This document shows, piece by piece, positions 46,791-54,699 of a stretch of DNA of 64,000 bases. Numbering within the stretch: position 1 is the stretch's first letter; the number at the start of each line of letters is the position of its first letter. The translations under genes were made by a program, and so were the position numbers. The notes below the pieces were generated by a model. That model made no database searches, had not been told where the DNA came from, and saw only the letters and a list, made by a program, of their open reading frames with translations. Source of the DNA: DATLGB01 sp963724135 (GTDB lineage: Bacteria; Actinomycetota; Thermoleophilia; Solirubrobacterales; Solirubrobacteraceae); contig CAVRTA010000004.1 in the NCBI GenBank assembly GCA_963724135.1, positions 806,001 through 870,000 on the forward strand, given 5' to 3'.

Positions 46791-47012
46791 ATGTACTCCC
46801 TGCTCGCCGTCGCCCAGGTCTTCATCTGCGCCGTCCTGATGCTCCTGATCCTGCTGCACTCCGGCAAGGACTCGGGCATGTCGGGCGCGTTCGGCGTCGG
46901 CGTCGCGGGCGGGCAGTCGGGCGGGTCGCTGATGGAGCGCAACCTGACCCGGTGGACGATCGTGTTCGCCGTGCTGTTCGTGCTCAACACGCTCGTCCTG
47001 CTCAAGATCTAG
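46791..47012 (+). CDS. secG: Preprotein translocase subunit SecG
   Basis: 73 residues with two membrane helices and the SecG loop (LLHSGKDSGMSGAFGVG, then SLMERNLTRWTIVFAVLF). Length and motif order are typical. Part of the SecYEG channel, where it assists SecA-driven export. The ATG lies five bases after the CcmI-like stop. Confidence 0.93.
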   Translation: MYSLLAVAQVFICAVLMLLILLHSGKDSGMSGAFGVGVAGGQSGGSLMERNLTRWTIVFAVLFVLNTLVLLKI

Positions 47013-47411
47013 GTGCCCGCGACGTGGAACGACGTGCGCCGGCTGGCGCTCGCGCTCCCCGAGACGGCCGAGTCCACGATGTGGGGCAACTTCGCGTGGA
47101 AGGTCAAGGACAAGCTGTTCGTGTGGGAGCGGCCGCTGCGGCGGTCTGACGTCACGGCGCTGGGCGACGCCGCGCCGGACGGGGAGATCCTCGGCGCGCG
47201 CGTCGAGCACCTGGGCGCCAAGGAGGTGCTCATCGGTGCCGAGCCGGACATCTTCTTCACGACGCCGCACTTCGACGGCTATCCGGCGGTGCTCGTCCAG
47301 CTCGACCGGATCTCCGTCGACGAGCTCGAGGAGGTCATCGTCGATGCCTGGTTCGCGCGCGCGCCCAAGCGCTTGGCGGCCGCTCAGGCAGAGCGCATGG
47401 CCGCCGAGTAG
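47013..47411 (+). CDS. MmcQ/YjbR family protein
   Basis: 132 residues from a GTG immediately after the secG stop. The sequence WNDVRRLALALPETAESTMWGNFAWKV, then KLFVWERPLRR and FFTTPHFDGYPAVLVQLDRI, is characteristic of MmcQ/YjbR (CyaY-like DNA-binding fold). Biological role unsettled. It overlaps the convergent MobA-like gene by 28 bases. Confidence 0.85.
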   Translation: MPATWNDVRRLALALPETAESTMWGNFAWKVKDKLFVWERPLRRSDVTALGDAAPDGEILGARVEHLGAKEVLIGAEPDIFFTTPHFDGYPAVLVQLDRISVDELEEVIVDAWFARAPKRLAAAQAERMAAE

Positions 47412-47926
47412 TCCTCGGGGGTGTCGATGCCGGCCAGTGTCGCCGGCGGGTCGGGGAGCCAGACGGTGTTCGTGGCGGCGAGCAGGCCCCTGAGGCTGGC
47501 GTCGGTCGCGAGGCGCTCCTCGGCGACGGCTGCCACGGCAGTCCGGTACAGCGCTCCGAGCGGCTGGCCCTCGTAGGCCACCACGTCAACGTCCCTGTTG
47601 CCATGCTGGAGCAGGGTGTCAAGGACGTTCACCGCGTGGGGTTGGTCGGTCGCGCAGACGAAGGCGCGCTCGGTGTCGAGTGCGGCGAGGCCGGCGGCAA
47701 GACCCTGAAGCGGGCCCCGGTGGGCGACCGGGTCTCTTACCACCGTGAGCCCGTCCGGCAGGGACTGTCCGGGAGCGCCGACGACGACGACGGGCCCGCC
47801 CGTCGCCTGCGCGACCGCGCGCGCCACGTGGACCACGAGCGGGACGCCGTACCAGTCGAGCAATGCCTTGGGGCGCCCCATCCGGCTGCTGCGTCCACCC
47901 GCCAGCACGACTCCCCCGAGGCTCAC
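47384..47926 (-). CDS. MobA-like molybdenum cofactor nucleotidyltransferase
   Basis: 180 residues from a GTG. The nucleotide-binding signature VVLAGGRSSRMGRPKALLDW is at the N-terminus, with VVRDPVAHRGPLQGLAAGL and FVCATDQPHAV further on. MobA/MocA-type enzymes add GMP or CMP to the molybdopterin cofactor. No other molybdenum genes are here, so MobA and MocA cannot be told apart. It overlaps the upstream TldD/PmbA-like gene by four bases. Confidence 0.82.
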   Translation of the reverse strand: MSLGGVVLAGGRSSRMGRPKALLDWYGVPLVVHVARAVAQATGGPVVVVGAPGQSLPDGLTVVRDPVAHRGPLQGLAAGLAALDTERAFVCATDQPHAVNVLDTLLQHGNRDVDVVAYEGQPLGALYRTAVAAVAEERLATDASLRGLLAATNTVWLPDPPATLAGIDTPEDYSAAMRSA

Positions 47927-48672
47927 CGCAGCCGCACCGCCCCGTCGTGCCCCACGGCCTCGATGCGCGCGAGCACGGCCCTGGCCTCCTCGGTGCGCAG
48001 CGGTGCGAGCTCGTGGACGTCGGGCACGATCTCCGCGTCGCCGGGCTCGAGCGCCAGGTGCTGGGGGAGAGGGGCGAGCGTGAGCGGGCGCGTCGCGTGA
48101 CCGGTCGTCGGCGGGGACGATGCGTCGCGCACGCCCGCGGCGAAGCGGCCGCGCTCGACGAGCACGACCCGCTGGCGCGGCACCCCCTCGGCGTCGAACG
48201 CGTGCGTGCCGCGGTGGTCGTCGACGAGCGTGACCATCGACGGCGCCGTGGGTGGCTCGGCGCCGAGCGCGAGGTCGACCCCGAAGGCGGGCCCGAGCGC
48301 TGCGAGCACGCGAGCGACGGCTGCGGGCGCGAGGACACACGGGTCCGGCGGCACCGCGCCGGTCCCGCCGGGTGTCGGCGCCGCCGCGCGCGCCTGGAAC
48401 GTCCGCGTGCCCCAGGTGGATGCGACGGCCTCGTGGATCTCGTCGCCGGCCACGCTCTCCCCGACGTGCGGCGGCGGGAGCCCCCGCAGCGCCCACGCGC
48501 GCGGCTGGCGGGCGCGCAGCGCCGCCACCTTGACCACGCGCTCCGGGTCATCCCCCTCCGCCCGGCCGGCGCGCCCGTCGTGCACGGCGACGACGGTGAT
48601 GTGACCGTCCCGCACGCTCACGAGCCCCTCGCCCTCGAGCAGCCCCAGGGTGCGTTCGGCGAGCTCGAGCAC
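47923..48672 (-). CDS. TldD/PmbA-related protein (short)
   Basis: 249 residues. The C-terminal part (VTLVDDHRGTHAFDAEGVPRQRVVLVERG followed by a TGHATRP-type Gly/His loop) resembles the C-terminal domain of TldD/PmbA metalloproteases. The protein is about half the usual length, and the HExxH site of TldD is not visible, so it is probably inactive or a PmbA-like partner. Coupled to the MobA-like gene. Assignment moderately sure. Confidence 0.5.
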   Translation of the reverse strand: MLELAERTLGLLEGEGLVSVRDGHITVVAVHDGRAGRAEGDDPERVVKVAALRARQPRAWALRGLPPPHVGESVAGDEIHEAVASTWGTRTFQARAAAPTPGGTGAVPPDPCVLAPAAVARVLAALGPAFGVDLALGAEPPTAPSMVTLVDDHRGTHAFDAEGVPRQRVVLVERGRFAAGVRDASSPPTTGHATRPLTLAPLPQHLALEPGDAEIVPDVHELAPLRTEEARAVLARIEAVGHDGAVRLR

Positions 48673-48691
48673 CGGCGAAGCCTACGGCCGC

Positions 48692-48724
48692 ACGTCACAA
48701 AAGGGTCCGTCCCGTTTGTGACGT
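48692..48724. repeat. REP-like palindrome (AAAAGGG family)
   Basis: Arms ACGTCACAAA and TTTGTGACGT around an imperfect GGG/CCC core. The AAAAGGG and CGTCACC flanks match the element inside the P450 gene (34041-34085). It lies between two minus-strand genes and might also fold as a terminator. Confidence 0.65.
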
Positions 48725-48756
48725 CACCGGGGACTCGCCGCCGGTTCGAGCCCGGC

Positions 48757-49722
48757 TCAGAAGGCGGCGGCGTACAGCGCGCGGATCTCCGCGCGGCCGG
48801 CCGCCGGCGGCGTGAGGGCGAGCTCCTGCCGCTCGGCCGCGGCGTCGGCGCACGCGTCGAGCTGCTCCTGCGTGACGCCGAGCTGCGAGAGATGCGTGGC
48901 CCCCGTGCGCGCGCACACGCGAGCGACGAAGGCGGCGTCGACGGCGACGGGGCCGCGGTCGCGCAGGGCGCCGAGCGTGTGCTGGAGCATGATCGCGTTG
49001 GCAGAGCCGTGCGCGATGCCGCACAGGCGCACGAGCGTCTGGCTGAGCACGTGGTGTAGGCCGTACCAGGCGGAGTCGATCGCGTAACCGGCCAGCAGCG
49101 CGCCGAGTGCGAGCACGTCGCGGTCAGGCTCGTCGCCGGCGTACGCCCGCTCGATCAGGCGTGCGGCCTCGTTGGCCGCGAGCGTCGCCACCGGGTTGGT
49201 GAGCGTGGTGACGGGCGCCTCGACCGCGTGGCCGAGCGCGTTGAGCGCGCTGCCGGCAAGGTCGGCGTCGGGCTGGGAGGCGGCGAGCGCCGGGTCGCAG
49301 ACCACGACGGCCGGACGTTGACGCGGGGTGTCGGCCGGGACGCCCGCGGCGTGGCGGTGCACCCAGGTCATCTCGGCGCCCGACAGCGTCGTCGGGACCG
49401 CCATGCTACGGACGCTCTCGCTCTCGCGGCGGCGGGCGGCCGTCAACGCCTTGGCGACGTCGATCACGCGCCCGCCGCCGAGCGCCACGAAGCGGTCTCC
49501 GCGCGCGTCACGCAGGAGCTCGCCGGCGATCTCGTCGACGCGGCCGGAGCGCACGTCGAGGACGCTCTCGGCCGCCTCGGCCAGGGCGGGCAGCTCGCTG
49601 CGCGCCCGCTCCGTCGTCACGAGCGTGAAGCCCGGGCCGCCGACGAGGTCGACCGCATCGGACGCGCGGCCGCGCCCGAAGTGGATCGTGCGCTCGCCGT
49701 CGCGCCAGTCGAAACCCTCCAT
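48757..49722 (-). CDS. Maleylacetate-reductase-like iron alcohol dehydrogenase
   Basis: 321 residues, group III metal-dependent dehydrogenase fold. NAD site ALGGGRVIDVAKAL near residue 80, metal region SALNALGHAVEAP with His near 165, and GLHHVLSQTLVRLCGIAHG near 225. The pattern best fits maleylacetate reductase, which feeds ring-cleavage products into beta-ketoadipate. No other gene of that route is adjacent, so the exact substrate is open. Confidence 0.75.
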   Translation of the reverse strand: MEGFDWRDGERTIHFGRGRASDAVDLVGGPGFTLVTTERARSELPALAEAAESVLDVRSGRVDEIAGELLRDARGDRFVALGGGRVIDVAKALTAARRRESESVRSMAVPTTLSGAEMTWVHRHAAGVPADTPRQRPAVVVCDPALAASQPDADLAGSALNALGHAVEAPVTTLTNPVATLAANEAARLIERAYAGDEPDRDVLALGALLAGYAIDSAWYGLHHVLSQTLVRLCGIAHGSANAIMLQHTLGALRDRGPVAVDAAFVARVCARTGATHLSQLGVTQEQLDACADAAAERQELALTPPAAGRAEIRALYAAAF

Positions 49723-49732
49723 GCCCGCAACC

Positions 49733-50284
49733 CTACGCCGGGAAGCGCCTCGCCCACGGCTCGAGCGCCACGCGCGCGGCGTTGCACACGTAGGCGATCG
49801 CGTGGTACCAGCCCGCGGTGACTAGCAGTTCGATGAGCTGCGGCGGGGTGAACTGGGCCGCCAGCTCCTCCCACAGCCCGTCCGAGACGGTGCTCGTGGC
49901 GTGGAGCTCGTCGGCGAGCCGGAAGACCATGGCCTGCGCGGCGTCCCAGCAGGGATCGGCGGCGCTCCCGCGCACCGTCGACGCCAGCTGGTCGTCGCTG
50001 AGCCCGAACGCGGCGGCGTGGACGCCCCACTCGTACTCGGCGCCGGTGAGCGCGCAGGTGCGGTGGATGACGACCTCGCGAACGTGCGCCGGCACGAGCG
50101 CCTTGGCGCCGAGGATGCCCGCGCCGGTGGGGCGCATGCGGCTCGCCAGGTCGGGGTGGACCATGAGCGTGCGAAACAGCGCGAGCGGCTCGACGCCGGC
50201 GCCCGGCGGCATCCACTTGCGCAGCGACTCCTCGATGTCCGGCGCGTACGGGGGCTCGAGCGGCGCGATGCGCGGTGCGGTCAT
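49733..50284 (-). CDS. Carboxymuconolactone-decarboxylase family protein
   Basis: 183 residues, CMD/AhpD-like all-helical fold. VREVVIHRTCALTGAEYEWGVHAAAFGLSDDQL carries the family core, but the AhpD CxxC is reduced to one Cys with a downstream His. Could be a peroxidase-like or decarboxylase-like enzyme. Ten bases upstream of the dehydrogenase gene on the same strand, so co-transcribed with it. Confidence 0.82.
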   Translation of the reverse strand: MTAPRIAPLEPPYAPDIEESLRKWMPPGAGVEPLALFRTLMVHPDLASRMRPTGAGILGAKALVPAHVREVVIHRTCALTGAEYEWGVHAAAFGLSDDQLASTVRGSAADPCWDAAQAMVFRLADELHATSTVSDGLWEELAAQFTPPQLIELLVTAGWYHAIAYVCNAARVALEPWARRFPA

Positions 50285-50303
50285 CGGCGTAGCCTGACGC
50301 GCG

Positions 50304-50681
50304 ATGCGCCGCTTCGCGAGCTCCGGCTCCCCCTACGAGCCCAGGATCGGCTTCAGCCGCGCGCTGCGCGCCGGCGGGCACGTCTTCGTCGCCGGCACCG
50401 CGGCGGTGTGGCCCGACGGGCACGTCGATCCCGATCCCGGGGTACAGGCCGAGCGCTGCTTCGAGATCATCGCGCAGGCGCTCGCCGACCTCGGCGCCTC
50501 GCTCGAGGACGTCGTGCGCACCCGGATCTTCCTCGTCGACGCCGCCGACGCCGATGCCGTGGCCGAGGTCCACGGCCGGCTGTTCGCTGACGTGCGCCCG
50601 GCGTCGTCGTTTCTCGTCATCGCCGGCCTGCTCGACCCCCGCTGGCGGGTCGAGATCGAGGCCGAGGCCCTGCTCGGCTAG
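50304..50681 (+). CDS. RidA/YjgF-family protein
   Basis: 125 residues with the family layout FSRALRAGGHVFVAGTAAVWPDG, VQAERCFEIIAQALADLGASLEDVVRTRIFL and a closing VEIEAEAL. The Arg that binds substrate carboxylate in RidA (R in VVRTRIFL) is present, so imine/enamine deaminase activity is possible. Divergent from the CMD gene and overlapping the hmgA stop by four bases. Confidence 0.85.
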   Translation: MRRFASSGSPYEPRIGFSRALRAGGHVFVAGTAAVWPDGHVDPDPGVQAERCFEIIAQALADLGASLEDVVRTRIFLVDAADADAVAEVHGRLFADVRPASSFLVIAGLLDPRWRVEIEAEALLG

Positions 50682-51844
50682 ACCGGCGTGGCGCTCTTGT
50701 CCGGGTTCCAGCTGAAGGCGTAGCCGGGCTCGTCGAGCTCGCGCGCCGCGGTGGTCAGGCGCAGCGGCTTGAACGTGTCGCACATGACCGCCAGCTCGTC
50801 AGTGGTGCGGTCGCCGAGCGTCGCCTCCGCCGCGCCCGGCTGCGGGCCGTGCGGGAGGCCGCTCGGATGCAGCGTGAACATGCCGGCGTCGACGCCCTTG
50901 CGGGCCTTGTAGTCGCCGTCGACGTAGTACATGACCTCCTCGGACTGCACGTTGGAGTGGTGGTACGGGACCACGACCGCCTCCGGGTCCCACTCGAGCT
51001 CGCGCGGGCAGAACGAGCAGATCACGAAGTTCGGGCCCTCGAACTGCTGGTGCGCCGGCGGGGGCTGGTGCAGCCGGCCCGACTTGGGCTCGAAGTCGTG
51101 GATGTTGAACGCGTACGGGTAGACGTAGCCGTCCCAGCCGACGACGTCGAACGGGTGGTAGTCGAGGACGTAGTCCTGAAAGCCGCCGCGGACGCGGACC
51201 TTGACCAGGTACTCGCCCATGTCGTCCGAGTGGTGCAGCTCGCTCGGCGGGCGGAAGTCGCGCTGCGAGTACGGCGCGTGCTCGAGCAGTTGGCCGTAGC
51301 GGTTGCGGTAGCGCTTGGGCGTCTCGATCTCGCCCGGCGTGTAGAAGCACAGCCAGCGCTGCGGCGTGTCGAAGCGGAAGCGGTACGTGGTCCCGCGCGG
51401 GATCACGAGGTAGTCGTGCCTGCCGTACGCCACGTCGCCGAAGATCGTCTCCAGCACGCCCTCGCCGTCGTGGACGAAGATGACCTCGTCTCCCTCGCCG
51501 TCGCGATAGAAGTAGTCCGCCTGCTCGTCGGGGACACAGAGCGAGATCTCGACGTCGTTGTTGAACAGGATCGTGCGGCGGCCGGTGTAGGGGTCGCCGG
51601 TCGGCCCGAGCCGGTTGCCGTCGGTCAGACGGTGCGCGTGCGCGTCGGGCACCCACTCCTCGTGGATGATCGGCGTGAAGTCGCCGAGCTCGGCGATCCG
51701 GCACGGCGAGTGCAGGTGATACAGGATCGACTCGTTTCCGGAGAAGCCCTCGAAGCCGAGGACCTCCTCGGTCAGCAGGCGGCCGTCGCGGCGCACCTGC
51801 ACGTGGCGCTTGCGCGGGACGTCGCCGAGGCTGTGGTAGCGCAC
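50678..51844 (-). CDS. hmgA: Homogentisate 1,2-dioxygenase
   Basis: 388 residues, cupin dioxygenase opening homogentisate to maleylacetoacetate in tyrosine/phenylalanine breakdown. Matches include VPRKRHVQVR at the start, VEISLCVPDEQADYFYRDGEGDEVIFVHDGEG, DYLVIPRGTTYRF, HPFDVVGWDGYVYPYAFNI, and a C-terminal ligand region with YHHSNVQSEEVMYYVDG and SGLPHGPQPG. Third gene of an hppD-serpin-hmgA operon, 13 bases after the serpin stop. The next pathway enzymes (isomerase, fumarylacetoacetase) are not in the window. Confidence 0.9.
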   Translation of the reverse strand: MRYHSLGDVPRKRHVQVRRDGRLLTEEVLGFEGFSGNESILYHLHSPCRIAELGDFTPIIHEEWVPDAHAHRLTDGNRLGPTGDPYTGRRTILFNNDVEISLCVPDEQADYFYRDGEGDEVIFVHDGEGVLETIFGDVAYGRHDYLVIPRGTTYRFRFDTPQRWLCFYTPGEIETPKRYRNRYGQLLEHAPYSQRDFRPPSELHHSDDMGEYLVKVRVRGGFQDYVLDYHPFDVVGWDGYVYPYAFNIHDFEPKSGRLHQPPPAHQQFEGPNFVICSFCPRELEWDPEAVVVPYHHSNVQSEEVMYYVDGDYKARKGVDAGMFTLHPSGLPHGPQPGAAEATLGDRTTDELAVMCDTFKPLRLTTAARELDEPGYAFSWNPDKSATPV

Positions 51845-51857
51845 GATTGTCTCCTTC

Positions 51858-52946
51858 CTACTCCGTGATCGGCTCTGGATCCTGCACCGCGCCGACGAAC
51901 AGCAGGCTACCCGTGTCGCGATCGTGGATCGCGCACAGGAACGGCCGGTCGGCGGTGAATTCGAACGGCGGCGGGCCGAGCGAGGTGATCTCGGCCGCGA
52001 GGAACGTCACGGCCGCGGCGCGCGTGCCCTCCTCGTCGACCTCGAGCACGGCGTGCTGCGACACACGGCTGATGCGCAGCCGGCCCTCCTCGATGGCGAC
52101 GTCGGGCGGAGCGAGCCCGAGCGCCCTGAGGTGTTCGAGCAGGTCGGCGATCGCATCGAGCCGGAAGCGAGGTAGCTGCACCGCCCCATCCCGGTTCGCG
52201 AACGTGGACAACGCCGCGTCCCACTCGAAGCCGCGCGCGAAGTCCGCCAGTGGCACGTCGGCTGCCGGCAGCACGATCACGAGGCCGATCCGGCCCCAGC
52301 CGTAGGGCAGCCGCACCGCCTGCCAGCCCTCGTCCTCGGCGTAGTCGAGCTTTGCGGCCACCTGCATGAGTGACACGTCGACGTCGCCTCGGCCTGCCGT
52401 CCTGAATGGCGCCGGCCGCGTGCGCTCGCGGTCGAACTTGTGCGCCCACGTGCCGAAGAACAGGATCGCGTCGAGCACGGCGAGCACCTCGCTCTCGCGC
52501 AACTCGTCGACGACCGTGTCGATCATCCCGTCCGTCGCCTCGGACGCCCACGCGTTCATCTCGGCCACGGTGGCGGGGTCGGCGAACGCGCGCGCCCGCC
52601 ATTCGACGTCCGGGAAGTGCTCGCGTACGGCATCCGCCTCGCGGAAGCCCAGGCGCAGGTCGGTCCACAGCGACTGCGCGGTGCGCATCTCGATCGCCTC
52701 GGGGTCGGGATCGGCGAGCGCAGCCGTCAGCTGCGCATGGGACGAGGGGTCGTCGGAGCCGAGCAGGCGGCCGATCGACTGTGCCTCGACGACCCCGGCG
52801 GCCTGGGCTACTGCGAGCGCGCCCGCGAGGCTGTGAGGGGAGACGAAGACGTTCTCGGTCGGGGCGACCTCGAGCAGCCGCCGGACCACCCCCCATCCGA
52901 GCGCGGTGCGGGCCCGGGCGAGCGGCTCTGCCGAGGCGAGCTCCAT
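51858..52946 (-). CDS. Serpin (serine protease inhibitor)
   Basis: 362 residues, serpin fold at near-full length and no signal peptide, so probably cytoplasmic. Matching regions include FVSPHSLAGALAVAQAA, WTDLRLGFREADAV, ILFFGTWAHKFDRERTRPAPF and a C-terminal FTADRPFLCAIHDRDTGSLLFVGAV. The reactive-loop hinge EEGTRAAAVT begins near residue 305 and fits the inhibitory consensus. Counting from P17 puts P1-P1' near Thr321-Ser322. The ATG overlaps the hppD stop (TGATG), and hmgA follows 13 bases on, so it is embedded in the tyrosine operon. Confidence 0.87.
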   Translation of the reverse strand: MELASAEPLARARTALGWGVVRRLLEVAPTENVFVSPHSLAGALAVAQAAGVVEAQSIGRLLGSDDPSSHAQLTAALADPDPEAIEMRTAQSLWTDLRLGFREADAVREHFPDVEWRARAFADPATVAEMNAWASEATDGMIDTVVDELRESEVLAVLDAILFFGTWAHKFDRERTRPAPFRTAGRGDVDVSLMQVAAKLDYAEDEGWQAVRLPYGWGRIGLVIVLPAADVPLADFARGFEWDAALSTFANRDGAVQLPRFRLDAIADLLEHLRALGLAPPDVAIEEGRLRISRVSQHAVLEVDEEGTRAAAVTFLAAEITSLGPPPFEFTADRPFLCAIHDRDTGSLLFVGAVQDPEPITE

Positions 52947-54067
52947 CAGAGGTTGCCGCGCTTCTCCTGCTCGCGCTCGATCGCCTCGAACAGGGCCTTG
53001 AAATTGCCCTCGCCGAAGCCGCGGGCGCCGTGGCGCTCGATGATCTCGAAGAACAGCGTCGGCCGGTCGCCGACGGGCTTGGTGAAGATCTGCAGCAGGT
53101 AGCCCTCGTCGTCGCGGTCGACGAGGATCCCGAGCCGCTTGAGGTCGGCGATGTCCTCCTCGATCTCGCCGATCCGCTCCGGGACCTCGTCGTAGTAGCT
53201 GTCGGGCGTGCGCAGGAACTCGACGCCGCGGTCGGCGAGGTGCTCGACCGTCTTGACGATGTCGCGCGTGGCGACCGCGATGTGCTGCGCGCCGGCGCCC
53301 TCGTAGAACTCGAGGTACTCGTCGATCTGGGACTTGCGCTTGCCCTCGGCCGGCTCGTTGATGGGGAACTTGACGCGGCCCTTGCCGTCGGTGACGACCT
53401 TGCTCATCAGCGCCGAGTACTCGGTCGAGATCGCCTCGTCGGAGAAGTGGATCATCTCGGTCATCCCGAAGACGTCCTCGTAGTAGTTCACCCACTGCTC
53501 CATGTGGCCGAGCTCGACGTTGCCGACGATGTGGTCGATCGTCAGCAACCCAGCGTCGGCCTCGACCCCGTCGCGCTGCTCGAACCCCGGCAGGAACGGC
53601 CCCTTGTAGTCGCCACGCTCGACGAACCGGTGCAGCGTGTCGCCGTAGGTCCTGATCGACGCGAGCTTCACATTGCCGTGCCCGTCGGAGATCTCGTGCG
53701 GCTCCTCGACTCCCTCGGCGCCCCGCTCGAGTGCGGTCTTGTAGGCGTAGCCGACGTCGGGCACGGACAGGGCGATCACCTTGACGCCGTCGCCGTGGCG
53801 GTGCTGGTGGGCGGCGATGGGTGACTCGCCGTGCAGCGCGCCGGTGAGCACGATCGTGATGCGCCCCTGGCGCAGGACGCGCGACACCCGGTCGCGCACG
53901 CCCGTCTCGAGCCCTGCATACGCCACCTCGTGGAAGCCGAAGGCCTGGCAGTAATAGAAGGCGGCCTGCTTGGCGTTGCCGACGAACAGCTCGACGTGGT
54001 CGATGCCGTTGAGCGGCATGAAGTCCTCGGAGGAGGGGCGGGGCGCGACGACGGGCTGCGTGCTCAT
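52946..54067 (-). CDS. hppD: 4-hydroxyphenylpyruvate dioxygenase
   Basis: 373 residues. Two vicinal-oxygen-chelate domains. The C-terminal half holds the iron-binding pattern: IDHIVGNVELGHMEQWVNYYEDVFGM, GAGAQHIAVATRDI and TLFFEIIERHGARGFGEGNFKALFEAIE. Converts 4-hydroxyphenylpyruvate to homogentisate, the substrate of HmgA two genes on. The ATG at 54067 is chosen; the frame extends upstream into the intergenic region without support. Faces the AsnC/Lrp gene across 74 bases. Confidence 0.93.
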   Translation of the reverse strand: MSTQPVVAPRPSSEDFMPLNGIDHVELFVGNAKQAAFYYCQAFGFHEVAYAGLETGVRDRVSRVLRQGRITIVLTGALHGESPIAAHQHRHGDGVKVIALSVPDVGYAYKTALERGAEGVEEPHEISDGHGNVKLASIRTYGDTLHRFVERGDYKGPFLPGFEQRDGVEADAGLLTIDHIVGNVELGHMEQWVNYYEDVFGMTEMIHFSDEAISTEYSALMSKVVTDGKGRVKFPINEPAEGKRKSQIDEYLEFYEGAGAQHIAVATRDIVKTVEHLADRGVEFLRTPDSYYDEVPERIGEIEEDIADLKRLGILVDRDDEGYLLQIFTKPVGDRPTLFFEIIERHGARGFGEGNFKALFEAIEREQEKRGNL

Positions 54068-54141
54068 GACTTCATGATTGCGCGCTCTGACAGTGGTTGC
54101 AAGCCCCGAATCGTTACAAATCTGTGCCAAAATACCGCGGT

Positions 54142-54582
54142 GTGGATGAGATCGACCAGCAGATCGTTGCGTTGCTGCGCGAGGACGCCCGGCGCTCCTT
54201 CCAGAGCATCGGCTCGCGCGTCGCGCTGAGCGCCCCCGCGGTCAAGCGCCGCGTCGACCGGCTCGAGGACCGTGGCGTCATCCGCGGCTACTCCGCGCAG
54301 GTCGACCCCTCGCGCTACGGATGGGCAACACATGCCGTCGTCAGCCTGTACTGCGAGGGACGGATGGCGGCGCGCGAGGTGCGCGACGCGGTCGAGCACC
54401 ACCCCGAGGTCGCCGCCGCCTACACGGTCGCCGGCGACGCCAGCGCCGTGCTTCACGTGCGCGCGCGCGACACGGAGCACCTGGAGCGGACGTTGGAGCG
54501 GCTGCGCGACGCGCCCGGCGTCACGCGCACGCAGACGCAGGTCGTGCTCTCGACGCTGTTCGAGCGGCCGTTCAGCGAGTAG
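54142..54582 (+). CDS. AsnC/Lrp-family regulator
   Basis: 146 residues from a GTG. N-terminal HTH (VDEIDQQIVALLREDARRSFQSIGSRVALSAPAVKRRVDRLEDRGVI) and a C-terminal RAM ligand domain (VAAAYTVAGDASAVLHVRARD). Divergent from hppD and therefore the likely amino-acid-responsive regulator of tyrosine catabolism; target inferred from position. Confidence 0.9.
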   Translation: MDEIDQQIVALLREDARRSFQSIGSRVALSAPAVKRRVDRLEDRGVIRGYSAQVDPSRYGWATHAVVSLYCEGRMAAREVRDAVEHHPEVAAAYTVAGDASAVLHVRARDTEHLERTLERLRDAPGVTRTQTQVVLSTLFERPFSE

Positions 54583-54645
54583 GGCTGCGGCGTCGGCGCG
54601 ATGAGGGGGAGGGTTCGGATGGGGTCCGGGCCCGCAAGACGCCAC

Positions 54646-54682
54646 TGATGAATTGGACCCTGACTCAGGGTCTTATTCATCA
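54646..54682. repeat. REP-like palindrome (GACCCTGA family)
   Basis: Nested arms TGATGAAT/ATTCATCA and GACCCTGA/TCAGGGTC with two-base mismatched joints and a one-base centre. It sits between the convergent AsnC/Lrp and EamA genes and could double as a bidirectional terminator, but lacks a T-run. Confidence 0.65.
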
Positions 54683-54699
54683 GACCCGGCTGCGCCCGC

